A stretch of 64,000 nucleotides of DNA, from assembly GCA_963795665.1 (NCBI GenBank), contig CAWCIP010000014.1, positions 372,001 through 436,000 of the forward strand, given 5' to 3'. The position numbers were made by a program, and so were the translations under genes. This DNA is from DASUPK01 sp963795665. Lineage in GTDB: Bacteria; Actinomycetota; Thermoleophilia; Solirubrobacterales; 70-9. The notes under the pieces are model-generated. The model was given only the letters and a program-made list of their open reading frames with translations, was not told the DNA's origin and ran no database searches. Every line of letters starts with the position of its first letter. The stretch's first letter is position 1. Shown here piece by piece: positions 17,314 to 25,664 of this stretch.

Positions 17314-18462
17314 ATGAACCGCCCCACCGCGCCGCTCGGGACGATCGCGAGGGAGTGGCTGCGGATCGGGCTGATCGGTTTCGGCGGCCCGCCGGCCCAC
17401 GTCACGCTGCTGCGCGAGCTGGTCGTTCGCAAGAACGGCTGGATGGATGCCCGCGCGTTCGAGGACGCCAACGCCGCCTGCTCGCTCCTTCCAGGGCCCT
17501 CCTCGACGCAGCTCTCGATCTTCTGCGCCTACCGGGTCGGCGGGCCGATGGGAGCGGTGATCGGCGGCCTCGGTTTCGTCGTGCCGGCGGTGCTGATGGT
17601 GATCGCGCTGTCGATTCTCTTCCTCTCCTCGTCGCCGCCGGACTGGGTTCGCGGCGCGGGCGCCGGGGCGGGTGCCGCGGTGGCGGCGGTGGCTGTGCGC
17701 GCCGGGAGCGAGCTGGTCGGGCCGAGCTACCACCATGCGATGGAGGGGCACGGGCACCGCGTTCGCTGGCTCATCTACCTGCTCGCCGGGGTTGCGGCGG
17801 CGATCGCAATCGGCCCCTATCTCGTCCTGGTCCTGGTCGCATGTGGGGTGCTGGAGATCATCCGGCGCCGGCGACCCGCCGGTGCGAACGGCTTCTGGTG
17901 GCCCCTGCCCGTCGCCACGGCTTCCGTCGGAGGGATCGGCGCCCTCGCCTGGACCGCCTTCAAGGTCGGCGCCCTCTCGTTCGGAGGGGGCTTCGTGATC
18001 ATTCCGCTGATGCAGCAGGACGCGGTCCACGTCTACCACTGGATGTCGGACGCGCAGTTCCTGAACGCCGTCGCGCTCGGTCAGGTGACGCCGGGGCCTG
18101 TGGTGGCGACGGTGGCCGCGGTCGGCTACGCCGCGCACGGCGTGGGGGGCGCCTTGCTGGCGGCTGTGGTCGCCTTCTCCCCGAGCTTCTCGTTCATCCT
18201 GCTCGGTGGCGGCCGCTTCGAGCGCCTGCGCCAGAACGACCGCGCCCGCGCCTTCCTCGACGGCGCGGGCCCGGCGGCGATCGGCGCGATCCTGGGCTCC
18301 GCCGTCACCCTCGCGGGCGGCATCGACGAGACCTGGCAGATCCCGGTGCTCGCGGCCGCCGCGGTCACTCTCCTGATCGCCCGGCGGGGCGTAGTCGAGA
18401 CGCTGGTCGCCTCCGGCGGGGTCGGCGCGGCGATCGCCTTGGCCGGGGGTCCGTTGCCCTAG
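17314..18462 (+). CDS. chrA: Chromate transporter (CHR family, two-domain)
   Basis: A 382-residue chromate/sulfate-type transporter with two homologous halves. Half one has GFGGPPAHVTLLRE and LLPGPSSTQLSIFCAYRVGG. Half two has GALSFGGGFVIIPLMQ and GQVTPGPVVATVAAVGYAAHG. Ten or more hydrophobic segments are visible. It is thought to export chromate by proton exchange. The ATG at 17314 is used because the upstream frame antisense to rarA has no family similarity. The start lies 11 bp from the rarA start. Confidence 0.88.
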   Translation: MNRPTAPLGTIAREWLRIGLIGFGGPPAHVTLLRELVVRKNGWMDARAFEDANAACSLLPGPSSTQLSIFCAYRVGGPMGAVIGGLGFVVPAVLMVIALSILFLSSSPPDWVRGAGAGAGAAVAAVAVRAGSELVGPSYHHAMEGHGHRVRWLIYLLAGVAAAIAIGPYLVLVLVACGVLEIIRRRRPAGANGFWWPLPVATASVGGIGALAWTAFKVGALSFGGGFVIIPLMQQDAVHVYHWMSDAQFLNAVALGQVTPGPVVATVAAVGYAAHGVGGALLAAVVAFSPSFSFILLGGGRFERLRQNDRARAFLDGAGPAAIGAILGSAVTLAGGIDETWQIPVLAAAAVTLLIARRGVVETLVASGGVGAAIALAGGPLP

Positions 18463-18465
18463 GCT
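18460..18465 (+). promoter_or_regulatory. Putative -10 element of M20 peptidase gene
   Basis: TAGGCT 7 nt before the ATG at 18473. Its first three bases are also the stop codon of chrA. Confidence 0.4.
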
Positions 18466-18472
18466 GCGATTG

Positions 18473-19813
18473 ATGGAGGAGGGCACCGCAACGGCAGCCG
18501 TCCCCCAGGGCCTCGGCCCTCGGGCGGTGGAGCTCCTCGGCCGGCTGATCCAAACCAACACGGTCAATCCGCCCGGCAACGAGGGCCCGATCCAGGACTT
18601 CCTGCAGGACACGCTGTCCACCGCGGGATTCGAGTGCGAGCAGCTCTCCGCCGAGCCCGGCCGGCCGAACCTGGTCGCGCGACTGCGAGGCGCGGGCGAC
18701 GGGCCGACGCTGACCTTCCTCGGCCACGTCGACACCGTCCGCGCCGATCCCGATGAATGGACGTTCGACCCGTGGTCCGGCGACGTCGTGGACGGCTGGG
18801 TCAGAGGGCGCGGCGCTCTTGACATGAAGGGGCAGGTGGCCGCCGAGGTCGCCGCCGCGGCCACCCTGGGCGAGTCCGGCTGGCGCCCGGCCTCCGGCGA
18901 CCTGCTGCTGGTGATCACCGCCGACGAGGAGGTCGGTGGCGGTCTCGGCGCCCATTGGCTCTGCGAGGAGCGGCCCGACGCGGTCCGCAGCGACTTCGTC
19001 GTCAACGAGGGCGGCGGCGAGCTGGTCGAGTTCGCGGGCCGGCGCCTCTACACGCTCAGCGTCGGCGAGAAGGGGATCTTCCGGATGAAGCTCCGGACCC
19101 ATGGCCAGGCCGGGCACGCTTCCCTGCCGCGGATCGGCGACAACGCCCTGCTCAAGCTCTCCGGCTACCTGGCGGCCCTCTCCGAGCAGCCTCAGCCAGA
19201 GTCGACCGAGGTCGGTGAGGCCCTTCTCGAAGCTCTGTTCGGCGAGCCCTTCCCGGGCGAGGAGGGCGCTCGCGCAGGGCTCGAGCGGCTGCGGGCGGAG
19301 GAGCCGCTGCTCGCCGACTATCTGGTGGAGCCGATGCTCGGCGTCACCCTCACCCCGACGAAGTCCGAGTCGGGCAAGAAGGCCAACGTGATTCCCTCCG
19401 AGGCCGAGGCGCTGATCGACTGTCGCGTCCCACCGGGCCAGGGCAAGGACGATGCGCTGCGACAGCTCGAGGCGCTGATCGGGCAGGGGGACTACGAGGT
19501 CGAGTTCAGCGAGGCCGTCGTCGGCAACAGCTCGCCGATGGAGTCTCCTCTGGCCGATGCGATTCGCGGCTGGCTCGCCGATGCCGATCCGGGGGCGAAG
19601 ATCGCGCCCACGGTCATGCCCGGCTTCAGCGACAGCAACCCGTTCCGCACGGCCTTCCCGGACGCCGTCGTCTACGGGTTCTGCCCGTACCGGGAGGTGG
19701 ACCTGCTGCGCGCGGCGCCGCTGATCCATGGCGCCGACGAGCGGCTTCCGGTCTCGGACGTCGAGCTCTCCGCCGGGTTCTTCTACGAGCTGCCGCGAAG
19801 GATGCTGTCGTGA
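18473..19813 (+). CDS. M20 family metallopeptidase / deacylase
   Basis: A 446-residue zinc hydrolase of the ArgE/DapE/CPG2 type that cleaves N-acyl amino acids or dipeptides. Metal and catalytic motifs are FLGHVDTV (His, Asp), GRGALDMKGQ, ITADEEVGGG (Glu-Glu) and an inserted dimerisation domain. A late VMPGFSDSNPF and a C-terminal PLIHGADERLP supply the last metal His. The exact substrate is not determinable; succinyl-diaminopimelate or acetylornithine are options. The stop overlaps the next gene's GTG by 4 nt. Confidence 0.85.
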   Translation: MEEGTATAAVPQGLGPRAVELLGRLIQTNTVNPPGNEGPIQDFLQDTLSTAGFECEQLSAEPGRPNLVARLRGAGDGPTLTFLGHVDTVRADPDEWTFDPWSGDVVDGWVRGRGALDMKGQVAAEVAAAATLGESGWRPASGDLLLVITADEEVGGGLGAHWLCEERPDAVRSDFVVNEGGGELVEFAGRRLYTLSVGEKGIFRMKLRTHGQAGHASLPRIGDNALLKLSGYLAALSEQPQPESTEVGEALLEALFGEPFPGEEGARAGLERLRAEEPLLADYLVEPMLGVTLTPTKSESGKKANVIPSEAEALIDCRVPPGQGKDDALRQLEALIGQGDYEVEFSEAVVGNSSPMESPLADAIRGWLADADPGAKIAPTVMPGFSDSNPFRTAFPDAVVYGFCPYREVDLLRAAPLIHGADERLPVSDVELSAGFFYELPRRMLS

Positions 19814-20658
19814 GCGAGACCAACGGAAACCGTGCACCCGTTGGATCCGAGGCAGAGGAGAGATACGTCCTGAGGCTCGGCGGGATGGCTCTGCGCAACG
19901 GGCTCCTGATCCACGGCCCGACCTCCTGGGCCGCGGCCGCGCGAGACAGCGCCGGCGAGATCCAGGTCGCCTCGGCCCGCAAGCCTGCGCTCGCCCCGGA
20001 GCTGGCGGTGCGCATTCCCCTGCTGCGCGGGCCGCTGCGGCTGGCGGAGGCGTTCCTGCTGATCCCGACCGTGCGGATGAGGCTGCGCGCTGCCCGCCTC
20101 CCCTTCGAGGACGTGCGGGTGATCGCCGCGATGCTGGTCGCTTCGAGCGCCAGCCGTGCGCTCCGCAAGCGCCGCACCAGTGCCGCGGTCGAGCTGGTCC
20201 AGGCGGCGCTCGGCCTCGCTCCGGCGATGGTGGCTCTCAGCGACCGCAACCTCGCCGCCTACCACGGCGTCGAGCACAAGGCGATCGGCGCCTACGAGGC
20301 GGGCTCCGACGACCCCGCATCCGCAACCAAGGAGCACGAGCGCTGCGGCTCCAACCTCGTCGTCCCGATGCTGGTGCTCTCGGCGGCCGGCCAGCTGCTG
20401 CTCGAGCGGGCCCTGGAGGAGCCGGGGCCGGTGGCCAGGGCGGCAGTCGGCGTCGCGAGCGCGTCGATCGCGGCGGAGATGTTCGCCTGGAGCGAGCGGA
20501 ACCCGGAGACGTCGGCGGCGCGCGCCTTTCACCGTCCCGGCCATGAGATCCAGCGCCTGATCGCCACCAAGGAGCCCACCCCCGAGCAGCTCGAGGTTGG
20601 GGTCGCCGCGCTGCGCGAGATCCTCCGCGTCGAGCAGGAGGCGGACGCCGCTACGTAG
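19810..20658 (+). CDS. DUF1385 family protein
   Basis: A 282-residue protein with the DUF1385 hallmark YHGVEHKAIGAYEAG followed by KEHERCGSNL. These His, Glu and Cys residues are conserved and could bind metal. Several hydrophobic segments (LVVPMLVLSAAGQLLLE; VARAAVGVASASIAAEMF) indicate membrane association. In many bacteria a DUF1385 gene lies next to rpmE or prfA; here it follows an M20 peptidase with a GTGA overlap. The biochemical function is unknown. Confidence 0.82.
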   Translation: MSETNGNRAPVGSEAEERYVLRLGGMALRNGLLIHGPTSWAAAARDSAGEIQVASARKPALAPELAVRIPLLRGPLRLAEAFLLIPTVRMRLRAARLPFEDVRVIAAMLVASSASRALRKRRTSAAVELVQAALGLAPAMVALSDRNLAAYHGVEHKAIGAYEAGSDDPASATKEHERCGSNLVVPMLVLSAAGQLLLERALEEPGPVARAAVGVASASIAAEMFAWSERNPETSAARAFHRPGHEIQRLIATKEPTPEQLEVGVAALREILRVEQEADAAT

Positions 20659-20661
20659 ACT
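20656..20661 (+). promoter_or_regulatory. Putative -10 element of mce
   Basis: TAGACT 7 nt before the ATG at 20669. The TAG is also the stop of the DUF1385 gene. Confidence 0.45.
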
Positions 20662-20668
20662 CCAGCCA

Positions 20669-21079
20669 ATGTTCGGCCGGATCGATCACATCGGAGTTGC
20701 CACCGACGACCTCGAGGGCGCGCTCGCCCTCTACGAGAAGACACTCGGCATGCCGCTCGCGCATCGCGAGACGGTGGAATCGCAGGGCGTCGAGGCCGCC
20801 CTGCTCGACGTCGGCGATGGCCATGTCGAGCTGCTCAGGCCGCTCGATCCGGAGACCCCGGTCGGCAAGTACCTGGCGAAGCGCGGTCCCGGCCTGCACC
20901 ACGTCGCGTACGCGGTCGGCGACATCGATGACGTCCTCGGCAAGCTCAGCGCCGCCGGCATCGAGCTGATCGACTCCGAGCCGCGACCGGGCATCCGCGA
21001 CTCACGAGTCGCGTTCCTGCACCCGCGCTCAACCGGCGGAGTGCTGACCGAGATAGTCGAACCGGCCAAGGAGCACTGA
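20669..21079 (+). CDS. mce: Methylmalonyl-CoA epimerase
   Basis: A 136-residue VOC-fold epimerase interconverting the 2R and 2S forms of methylmalonyl-CoA for propionate metabolism. Typical segments are IDHIGVATDDLEGALALYE (metal His), VELLRPLDPETPVGKYL, GPGLHHVAYAV (metal His) and VAFLHPRSTGGVLTEIVE (metal Glu). Length is normal. The stop overlaps the next start by 1 nt (TGATG). Confidence 0.93.
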   Translation: MFGRIDHIGVATDDLEGALALYEKTLGMPLAHRETVESQGVEAALLDVGDGHVELLRPLDPETPVGKYLAKRGPGLHHVAYAVGDIDDVLGKLSAAGIELIDSEPRPGIRDSRVAFLHPRSTGGVLTEIVEPAKEH

Positions 21080-21297
21080 TGACGTCAGCTGAACGGGTTT
21101 CGATCGGGTTCTCAGGCGGGCAGGTCGTGGAGGTTCGGATCGACGACGGCAAGCTGAAGGATCTGCGGAAGGCGCTCGAGAAGGGCGGCGGCTGGCTCGA
21201 CCTCGAAGCCGAGGAGGGCGCGGTCTCGATCGACCTGAGCCAGGTCGTCTTCATCCGCAGCGCGACCACCCCGCAGCGAATCGGCTTCAGCGGGTGA
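21079..21297 (+). CDS. Small conserved protein, DUF3107-like
   Basis: A 72-residue acidic protein, all beta/alpha by appearance, with an Arg-Ile-Gly-Phe ending (TTPQRIGFSG). It loosely resembles the DUF3107 family of actinobacteria by length and by this C-terminal pattern. It has no signal peptide or membrane segment. It is tightly coupled to mce (1-nt overlap) and to the downstream methyltransferase (GTGA overlap). Function is unknown. Confidence 0.65.
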   Translation: MTSAERVSIGFSGGQVVEVRIDDGKLKDLRKALEKGGGWLDLEAEEGAVSIDLSQVVFIRSATTPQRIGFSG

Positions 21298-21905
21298 AGG
21301 CGCGGCGCCTGCTGCTGGGCGCCGCCGCAGCCGTCGCCGGGGCGGCGCTCTGGTGGCGCAAGAACCCCTCGGCGTGCCCTTACGGCCAGCGCTTCTGGGT
21401 GGAGGCGCCGCATCCCCTGATCACGCGGCCGCGGCTGCAGGAGATCCTCGCGCCCGAGCCGGGCGAGCGGATTCTCGAGGTCGGCCCCGGGACCGGCTAC
21501 TACACCCTCGAAGTGGCGGAGTGGGTCACGCCGGACGGCCAGGTCGACATCCTCGACCTCCAGCAGGAGATGCTCGACCACACGATGGGGCGCGCCGCCG
21601 AGCGGGGCCTGACGAGCATCACGCCGGCCGGTCCGACGCTACGGCGATGCCCTACGAGGACGGGACTTTCGACGCGGCTACCTGGTCACAACCCTGGGGG
21701 AGATCCCGGACCAGGAGGCGGCCCTCCGCGAATTGGCGCGGGTGCTCAAGCCCGGCGGCGGCTGGTCGTCGGCGAGCTGCTGCTCGGCGATCCGCACTAC
21801 TCCGGCCTGGGCGCGCTCCGGCTGCGCGCCAGCGGCGCCGGGCTGGGCTACGAGCGACGCGTCGGCAACGTTCTCGGTTACTTCGCGCGCTTCGCGAAGA
21901 GCTAG
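21294..21905 (+). CDS. Class I SAM-dependent methyltransferase (three indels)
   Basis: A short membrane-anchored methyltransferase. An N-terminal hydrophobic helix (residues 5-20) is followed by the SAM site ILEVGPGTGYYTLEVA and DILDLQQEMLDH. In the middle the frame is disturbed three times by single missing bases near 21630, 21677 and 21760. Reading across them recovers SDATAMPYEDGTFDAA, TTLGEIPDQEAALRELARVL and LVVGELLLGDPHYSGLG. Because the three losses sum to one codon, the ORF stays open and would encode a scrambled centre. The real protein is probably about 204 residues. The start overlaps the preceding gene (GTGA). Confidence 0.75.
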   Translation: MKARRLLLGAAAAVAGAALWWRKNPSACPYGQRFWVEAPHPLITRPRLQEILAPEPGERILEVGPGTGYYTLEVAEWVTPDGQVDILDLQQEMLDHTMGRAAERGLTSITPAGPTLRRCPTRTGLSTRLPGHNPGGDPGPGGGPPRIGAGAQARRRLVVGELLLGDPHYSGLGALRLRASGAGLGYERRVGNVLGYFARFAKS

Positions 21906-21906
21906 A

Positions 21907-22900
21907 TCAGTCGGGTTCGGCGAGGGCTTCCAGAGCCGCTCCTCGGCGTCCGAGGACCTCTGCCGCCCGCTCGGAGAGCGCGCGCCACTGTTCGCGGATC
22001 GGGCTCGTCCGGCTCGCTCGCCGTGCGGGCGGCAATCGCCAGCTCGGTCCAGCGCTCCGCCGCCTCGGCGGCCATGTCCGACTCCTCGTAGCCCGCCTCC
22101 TCCAGGAAGCGCGAGTACATCTTCCGGAAGTTCCCGCCGCCGGTTCCGCGGCGCTCGATCACCTGGTAGAGGAAGCGAGCGCACCACTGCCAGTCCTCGG
22201 TGGCCTCCGGCCAGTCGCCGGCCTCGGATGCGAAGCGGCGCAGGGCCGGCAGCCCCTCGAAGTCGCCGAGCGGGGGCTCGAGCATCTGGCTTGCCGCCCT
22301 CTCAATCGCCTTAGGGGCGTGCGCGATCAGGTCCTCCCGGCTCAGTTCGACGCCCTCGGGCAGGTCGATCGCGTGCCCCTCGAGTGGGAAGATCGGCTGC
22401 TGGGAGTGGCGGGCCTCCCTGAGGCTCTCGAGCGAGGTCGTCTGCAGGTCCTCGAAAGAGGTGTCCGAGAGCCAGGCGAGCTCCTCGTCGTATCCGGCGA
22501 GCACGACCGCGTGGCCCGGGAAGTGCGCCGAGCGGCCGTAGTGGTCCAGGTAGTAGAGGTCGGTGAGCAGGAGCACCGGCCGGCCGGCGTCAACCGCATC
22601 CTTCGCGATCTCCCAGGAGGCATTGGGATCCGCGTCGGCCTGGAGACGGAGCGGGGCACCGGTGAGCCCGAGGAAATTCTCCTCCAGCCGGGCGGCGCGC
22701 CCGTTGGTGAAGCGCGAGGGCGAGTGCTCATCGAGGACTACGTAGTAGAAGCACGCGCCCGCCCCGAGCCCGAACGCCATCTCCTCGGAGATCTCGACGC
22801 CGTGGAACGCGAGCAGGTTGCGCAGCGCCGTCGAGCCGCAGTGATTGCCCGGCACGTGCCGGAAGCCCGGCACCATCACCCTGTTCGCGGTCTCAGCCAC
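21907..22900 (-). CDS. BtrH N-terminal-domain / DUF4872-type protein (frameshifted near 3' end)
   Basis: A cysteine-peptidase-like acyltransferase related to butirosin biosynthesis protein BtrH. The N-terminus reads GFRHVPGNHCGSTALRNLLAFHG, with a candidate catalytic Cys. GHAVVLAGYDEELAWLSDTS supplies the His and Asp. One extra base at about 21994 breaks the last ~30 codons; correcting it gives EQWRALSERAAEVLG and a TGA at 21907. The start is GTG at 22900 or ATG at 22876. It overlaps the upstream membrane-protein gene by 8 nt. The substrate is unknown. Confidence 0.75.
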
Positions 22901-23996
22901 TCGATTGATTCTCCCGCAGCTTCAGGTACTGGGCCCGCTCCTCGAAGCTCTTGCGCATCTCCGAGGTGAGCTCGTCCAGGAACTCCTCGCGATAGGTCGA
23001 GTCGGTGAAGATCGCGATCGAGAAGTAGAAGCCGGAGAAGGCCGCGAGGCCGAGGGCCACCCGGAGGAGCTCGCTGGTCAGCTCGAGCCGCTCGCCGAAG
23101 AGGTTGAAGTGGAAGAGCACGTTGCCCGGGTCCCCGATCCACTGCGTTCGCATGGAGTCGTCGATCGCCAGCACGCCGAAGACGGTCAGGAACGCGCCGA
23201 TCATCAGGCTGACGAGCAGCACCTGCACCGCCTGGCTGACGAACATCACCAGCCCGACGTTGAAGAGCTGGCGCCGCCGAAGCGGAGGGGCGTCGGCGCT
23301 GACCTCGTGCTCCAGCCGCTGCGCCTCGCGCGGCAGCCGCACGGCCAGGAAGCCGACCCCGAGCACCGCGAACAGGGCGATGATCGTCGCGTAGACGCCC
23401 AGGGTCGGGTTCGTGAACATCTGCCAGAGCTCCTGGGTCGGGAAGGAGAGGAGCACGAAGATCGCCAGCAGCGGAACGGCGCGAGCGAGCAGGGTCAGCG
23501 CCGTACGCAGCTGGGTGACGATCCGGGCGATCACCCAGCGAACGATCGCGACCAGGCCGAGCCCGACCACGGCATAGATCAGCGCGAGGAGGAGGAGGTT
23601 CGCGCCCGCCGTGGCCAGCGCGCTGCCGAGCTGCCCGCCGAAGATCAGCGGCAGGACCGCCGGCACGAGCACGAATCCCGCCAGCTCGGTCTTCCCGAGC
23701 CGCCGCGGGATCGCGGAGAACGGCCTGCCGCGGGCCCGGTTGAGGACGGCGACCGCCACCAGCAGGATCGCCAGGCCGCCTGCGATTGCGAGCGCGTTCT
23801 GCCACCAGCTCCAGTCGAGGTTGCCGGCTCCGAGCATCTCGCCGAGGAAGACGAGCCCGAGCAGCGGGGCCGCCCGGTTCCAGATGTCCTCCGCCGCGGA
23901 GATGTCCTCGCTGAACAGCGGCAGCCCGGCCTGGCGGAAGTCGAGCTCGTAGTTGCGCAACCGCTCGGCGTCCGAGATCCCCATGAAACGGGTCAC
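22893..23996 (-). CDS. Polytopic membrane protein of unknown function
   Basis: A 367-residue integral membrane protein with about eight hydrophobic segments (for example LGLVFLGEMLGAG, LLLLALIYAVVGLGLVAIV, ALGLAAFSGFYFSIAIF). A charged cytoplasmic loop follows position 230 (LPREAQRLEHEVSAD), and the C-terminus is helical and acidic. I do not recognise the family. It is transcribed with the BtrH-like gene (8-nt overlap), hinting at a shared process. The start is GTG at 23996 or ATG at 23984. Confidence 0.7.
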   Translation of the reverse strand: MTRFMGISDAERLRNYELDFRQAGLPLFSEDISAAEDIWNRAAPLLGLVFLGEMLGAGNLDWSWWQNALAIAGGLAILLVAVAVLNRARGRPFSAIPRRLGKTELAGFVLVPAVLPLIFGGQLGSALATAGANLLLLALIYAVVGLGLVAIVRWVIARIVTQLRTALTLLARAVPLLAIFVLLSFPTQELWQMFTNPTLGVYATIIALFAVLGVGFLAVRLPREAQRLEHEVSADAPPLRRRQLFNVGLVMFVSQAVQVLLVSLMIGAFLTVFGVLAIDDSMRTQWIGDPGNVLFHFNLFGERLELTSELLRVALGLAAFSGFYFSIAIFTDSTYREEFLDELTSEMRKSFEERAQYLKLRENQSSG

Positions 23997-24022
23997 GCTA
24001 TCGCGCGCCCTCGCATCGACCG

Positions 24023-24028
24023 TATTCT
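24023..24028 (+). promoter_or_regulatory. Putative -10 element of PAP2 gene
   Basis: TATTCT 6 nt before the GTG at 24035. Confidence 0.45.
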
Positions 24029-24034
24029 GCGCCG

Positions 24035-24526
24035 GTGCTGCAGAGCCTCGACAGTCGCCTGCTCTACGCGATGCGCACCAGGTTTCACAGCCCCGCCGCG
24101 GAGGGGGTCGGCAGGGCGCTGGGCAAGATCGGTGAGTACGGCGCGGTCTGGCTTGCGATCGGGATCGTGATGGCGTTCGTCGATCCGGACAACGGGGAGG
24201 ACTGGGTGATCGCGGGGATTCTCGGACCGGTCGCGATCGGGCTGAACTTCGCCGTCAAGCTGATCGTCAGGCGGCCGCGGCCGGTGCTGGAGGGCCTGCC
24301 GCCGCTGGGCGGGGCGCCGAGCTCGCTCAGCTTCCCCTCCGCCCACGCCACCTCGTCGTTCGCCTGCGCGACGGCGATGACGCGGATCGCCCCCGAGGCG
24401 GCGTTCCTCTTCGTCCTGGCCGCCGCGATCGCCACCTGCCGGCCCTACCTGGGGATGCACTACCCCTCCGACGTGCTCGCCGGCGCGATCCTGGGCGACG
24501 GCCTCGGCCTGATCGTGCCGCTCTGA
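24035..24526 (+). CDS. PAP2 superfamily phosphatase
   Basis: A 163-residue membrane phosphatase. The three-part PAP2 signature is complete: KLIVRRPRP, then FPSAHATSSF (catalytic His) and CRPYLGMHYPSDVLAGAILG (second His and Asp). Four hydrophobic segments are visible. Likely substrates are undecaprenyl-diphosphate or phosphatidic-acid-type lipids. The stop overlaps the ychF start by 1 nt (TGATG). Confidence 0.88.
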   Translation: MLQSLDSRLLYAMRTRFHSPAAEGVGRALGKIGEYGAVWLAIGIVMAFVDPDNGEDWVIAGILGPVAIGLNFAVKLIVRRPRPVLEGLPPLGGAPSSLSFPSAHATSSFACATAMTRIAPEAAFLFVLAAAIATCRPYLGMHYPSDVLAGAILGDGLGLIVPL

Positions 24527-25603
24527 TGAAGATCGGGATCGTCGGGATGCCCAACGCGGGCAAGTCGACGCTGTTCAACGCGCTCACGGCGGCCGGTGCC
24601 GAGACGGGGGACTACCCGTTCACCACCGTCGAGCCGAACGTCGCGGTGGTCCAGGTCCCGGACGAGCGGCTCGACCGCGTCGCGGAGACGCTGCGCTCGT
24701 CGGAGACCCTCTACGAGACGATCGACTTCCACGACATCGCCGGCCTGGTCAGAGGAGCCTCGGCGGGCGAGGGCCTCGGCAATCGGTTCCTGGCCTCGAT
24801 CAGGGAGACCGACGCGATCTGCCACGTGATCCGCGCCCACGGCGCCGGTGCGGTGGCCCATCCCGAGGGCCGGGTCGACCCGGTCGCCGACGCCGAGTTG
24901 ATCGAGACGGAGCTCCTCGCCGCCGACCTGGAGGGGGCCGAGCGCCGCGTCGAGCGCGTCACCAAGCTGGCGCGATCGGGCGAGGCGGAGTCCGTGGCCG
25001 AGCACGCCTGGCTCGAGGCGGTCGTAGAGGCGCTGTCGGCCGGGCGCCCGGCCCGCGAGGTCCCCGTGCCCGAGGCTGCCCCAGACGCCCTGCGCAAGCT
25101 CTCGCCGCTGACGGCGAAGCCCATCCTCTACGTCGTCAACGTCGACGAGGGCGAGACCGCGGCGCCGCCCGAGCTGATCTGGCCCACGCGCGAGGAAATG
25201 GAGGCGAAGGTCGTGGTGATCTCCGCCCGCATCGAGGCGGAGCTGCGAGAGCTCGATCCGGCGGAGGCGGAGGAGATGCGCGGCGAGCTCGGCATCGAGC
25301 GCTCCGGGCTGGAGCGACTGATCCGAGCAGCGTTCGAGCTGCTCGATCTGGTCAGCTTCTTCACGGCGGACACCGACAAGGAGGCGATGGCCCGAACGCT
25401 GCGACGCGGCGGCACCGCCTACGACGCCGCCGGCAGGGTCCATGGCGACATCCAGCAGGGCCTTCGTGCGAGCGGAGGTGGTCGCCTGGGACGAGCTCGT
25501 CGATGCGGGGGGCTACGCGGCAGCTCGCGACCGCGGCACACTGCGGATCGAGGGCCGCGACTACGTCGTCCGCGACGGCGACGTGATCCACATCCGGACC
25601 TAG
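24526..25603 (+). CDS. ychF: Ribosome-binding GTPase YchF (frameshifted near 3' end)
   Basis: An Obg-family P-loop ATPase/GTPase. The N-terminus MKIGIVGMPNAGKSTLFNAL gives G1, DYPFTTVEPNVAVV follows, then G3 DIAGLVRGASAGEGLGN, a coiled-coil insert and a TGS domain. One extra base at about 25462 (ggcctt) breaks the TGS end. Reading 24526-25461 then 25463-25603 gives a 358-residue protein ending DGDVIHIRT, close to the usual 363. The helical region NVDEGE and SFFTADTDKEAMARTLRRG are normal. Probably an assembly error. Confidence 0.9.
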
Positions 25604-25664
25604 GTTCCCCGCTACGGTGGGTCACTCCAGCGAGGGGGCTCGGTCAACTTCCGGGGAGGTAACG

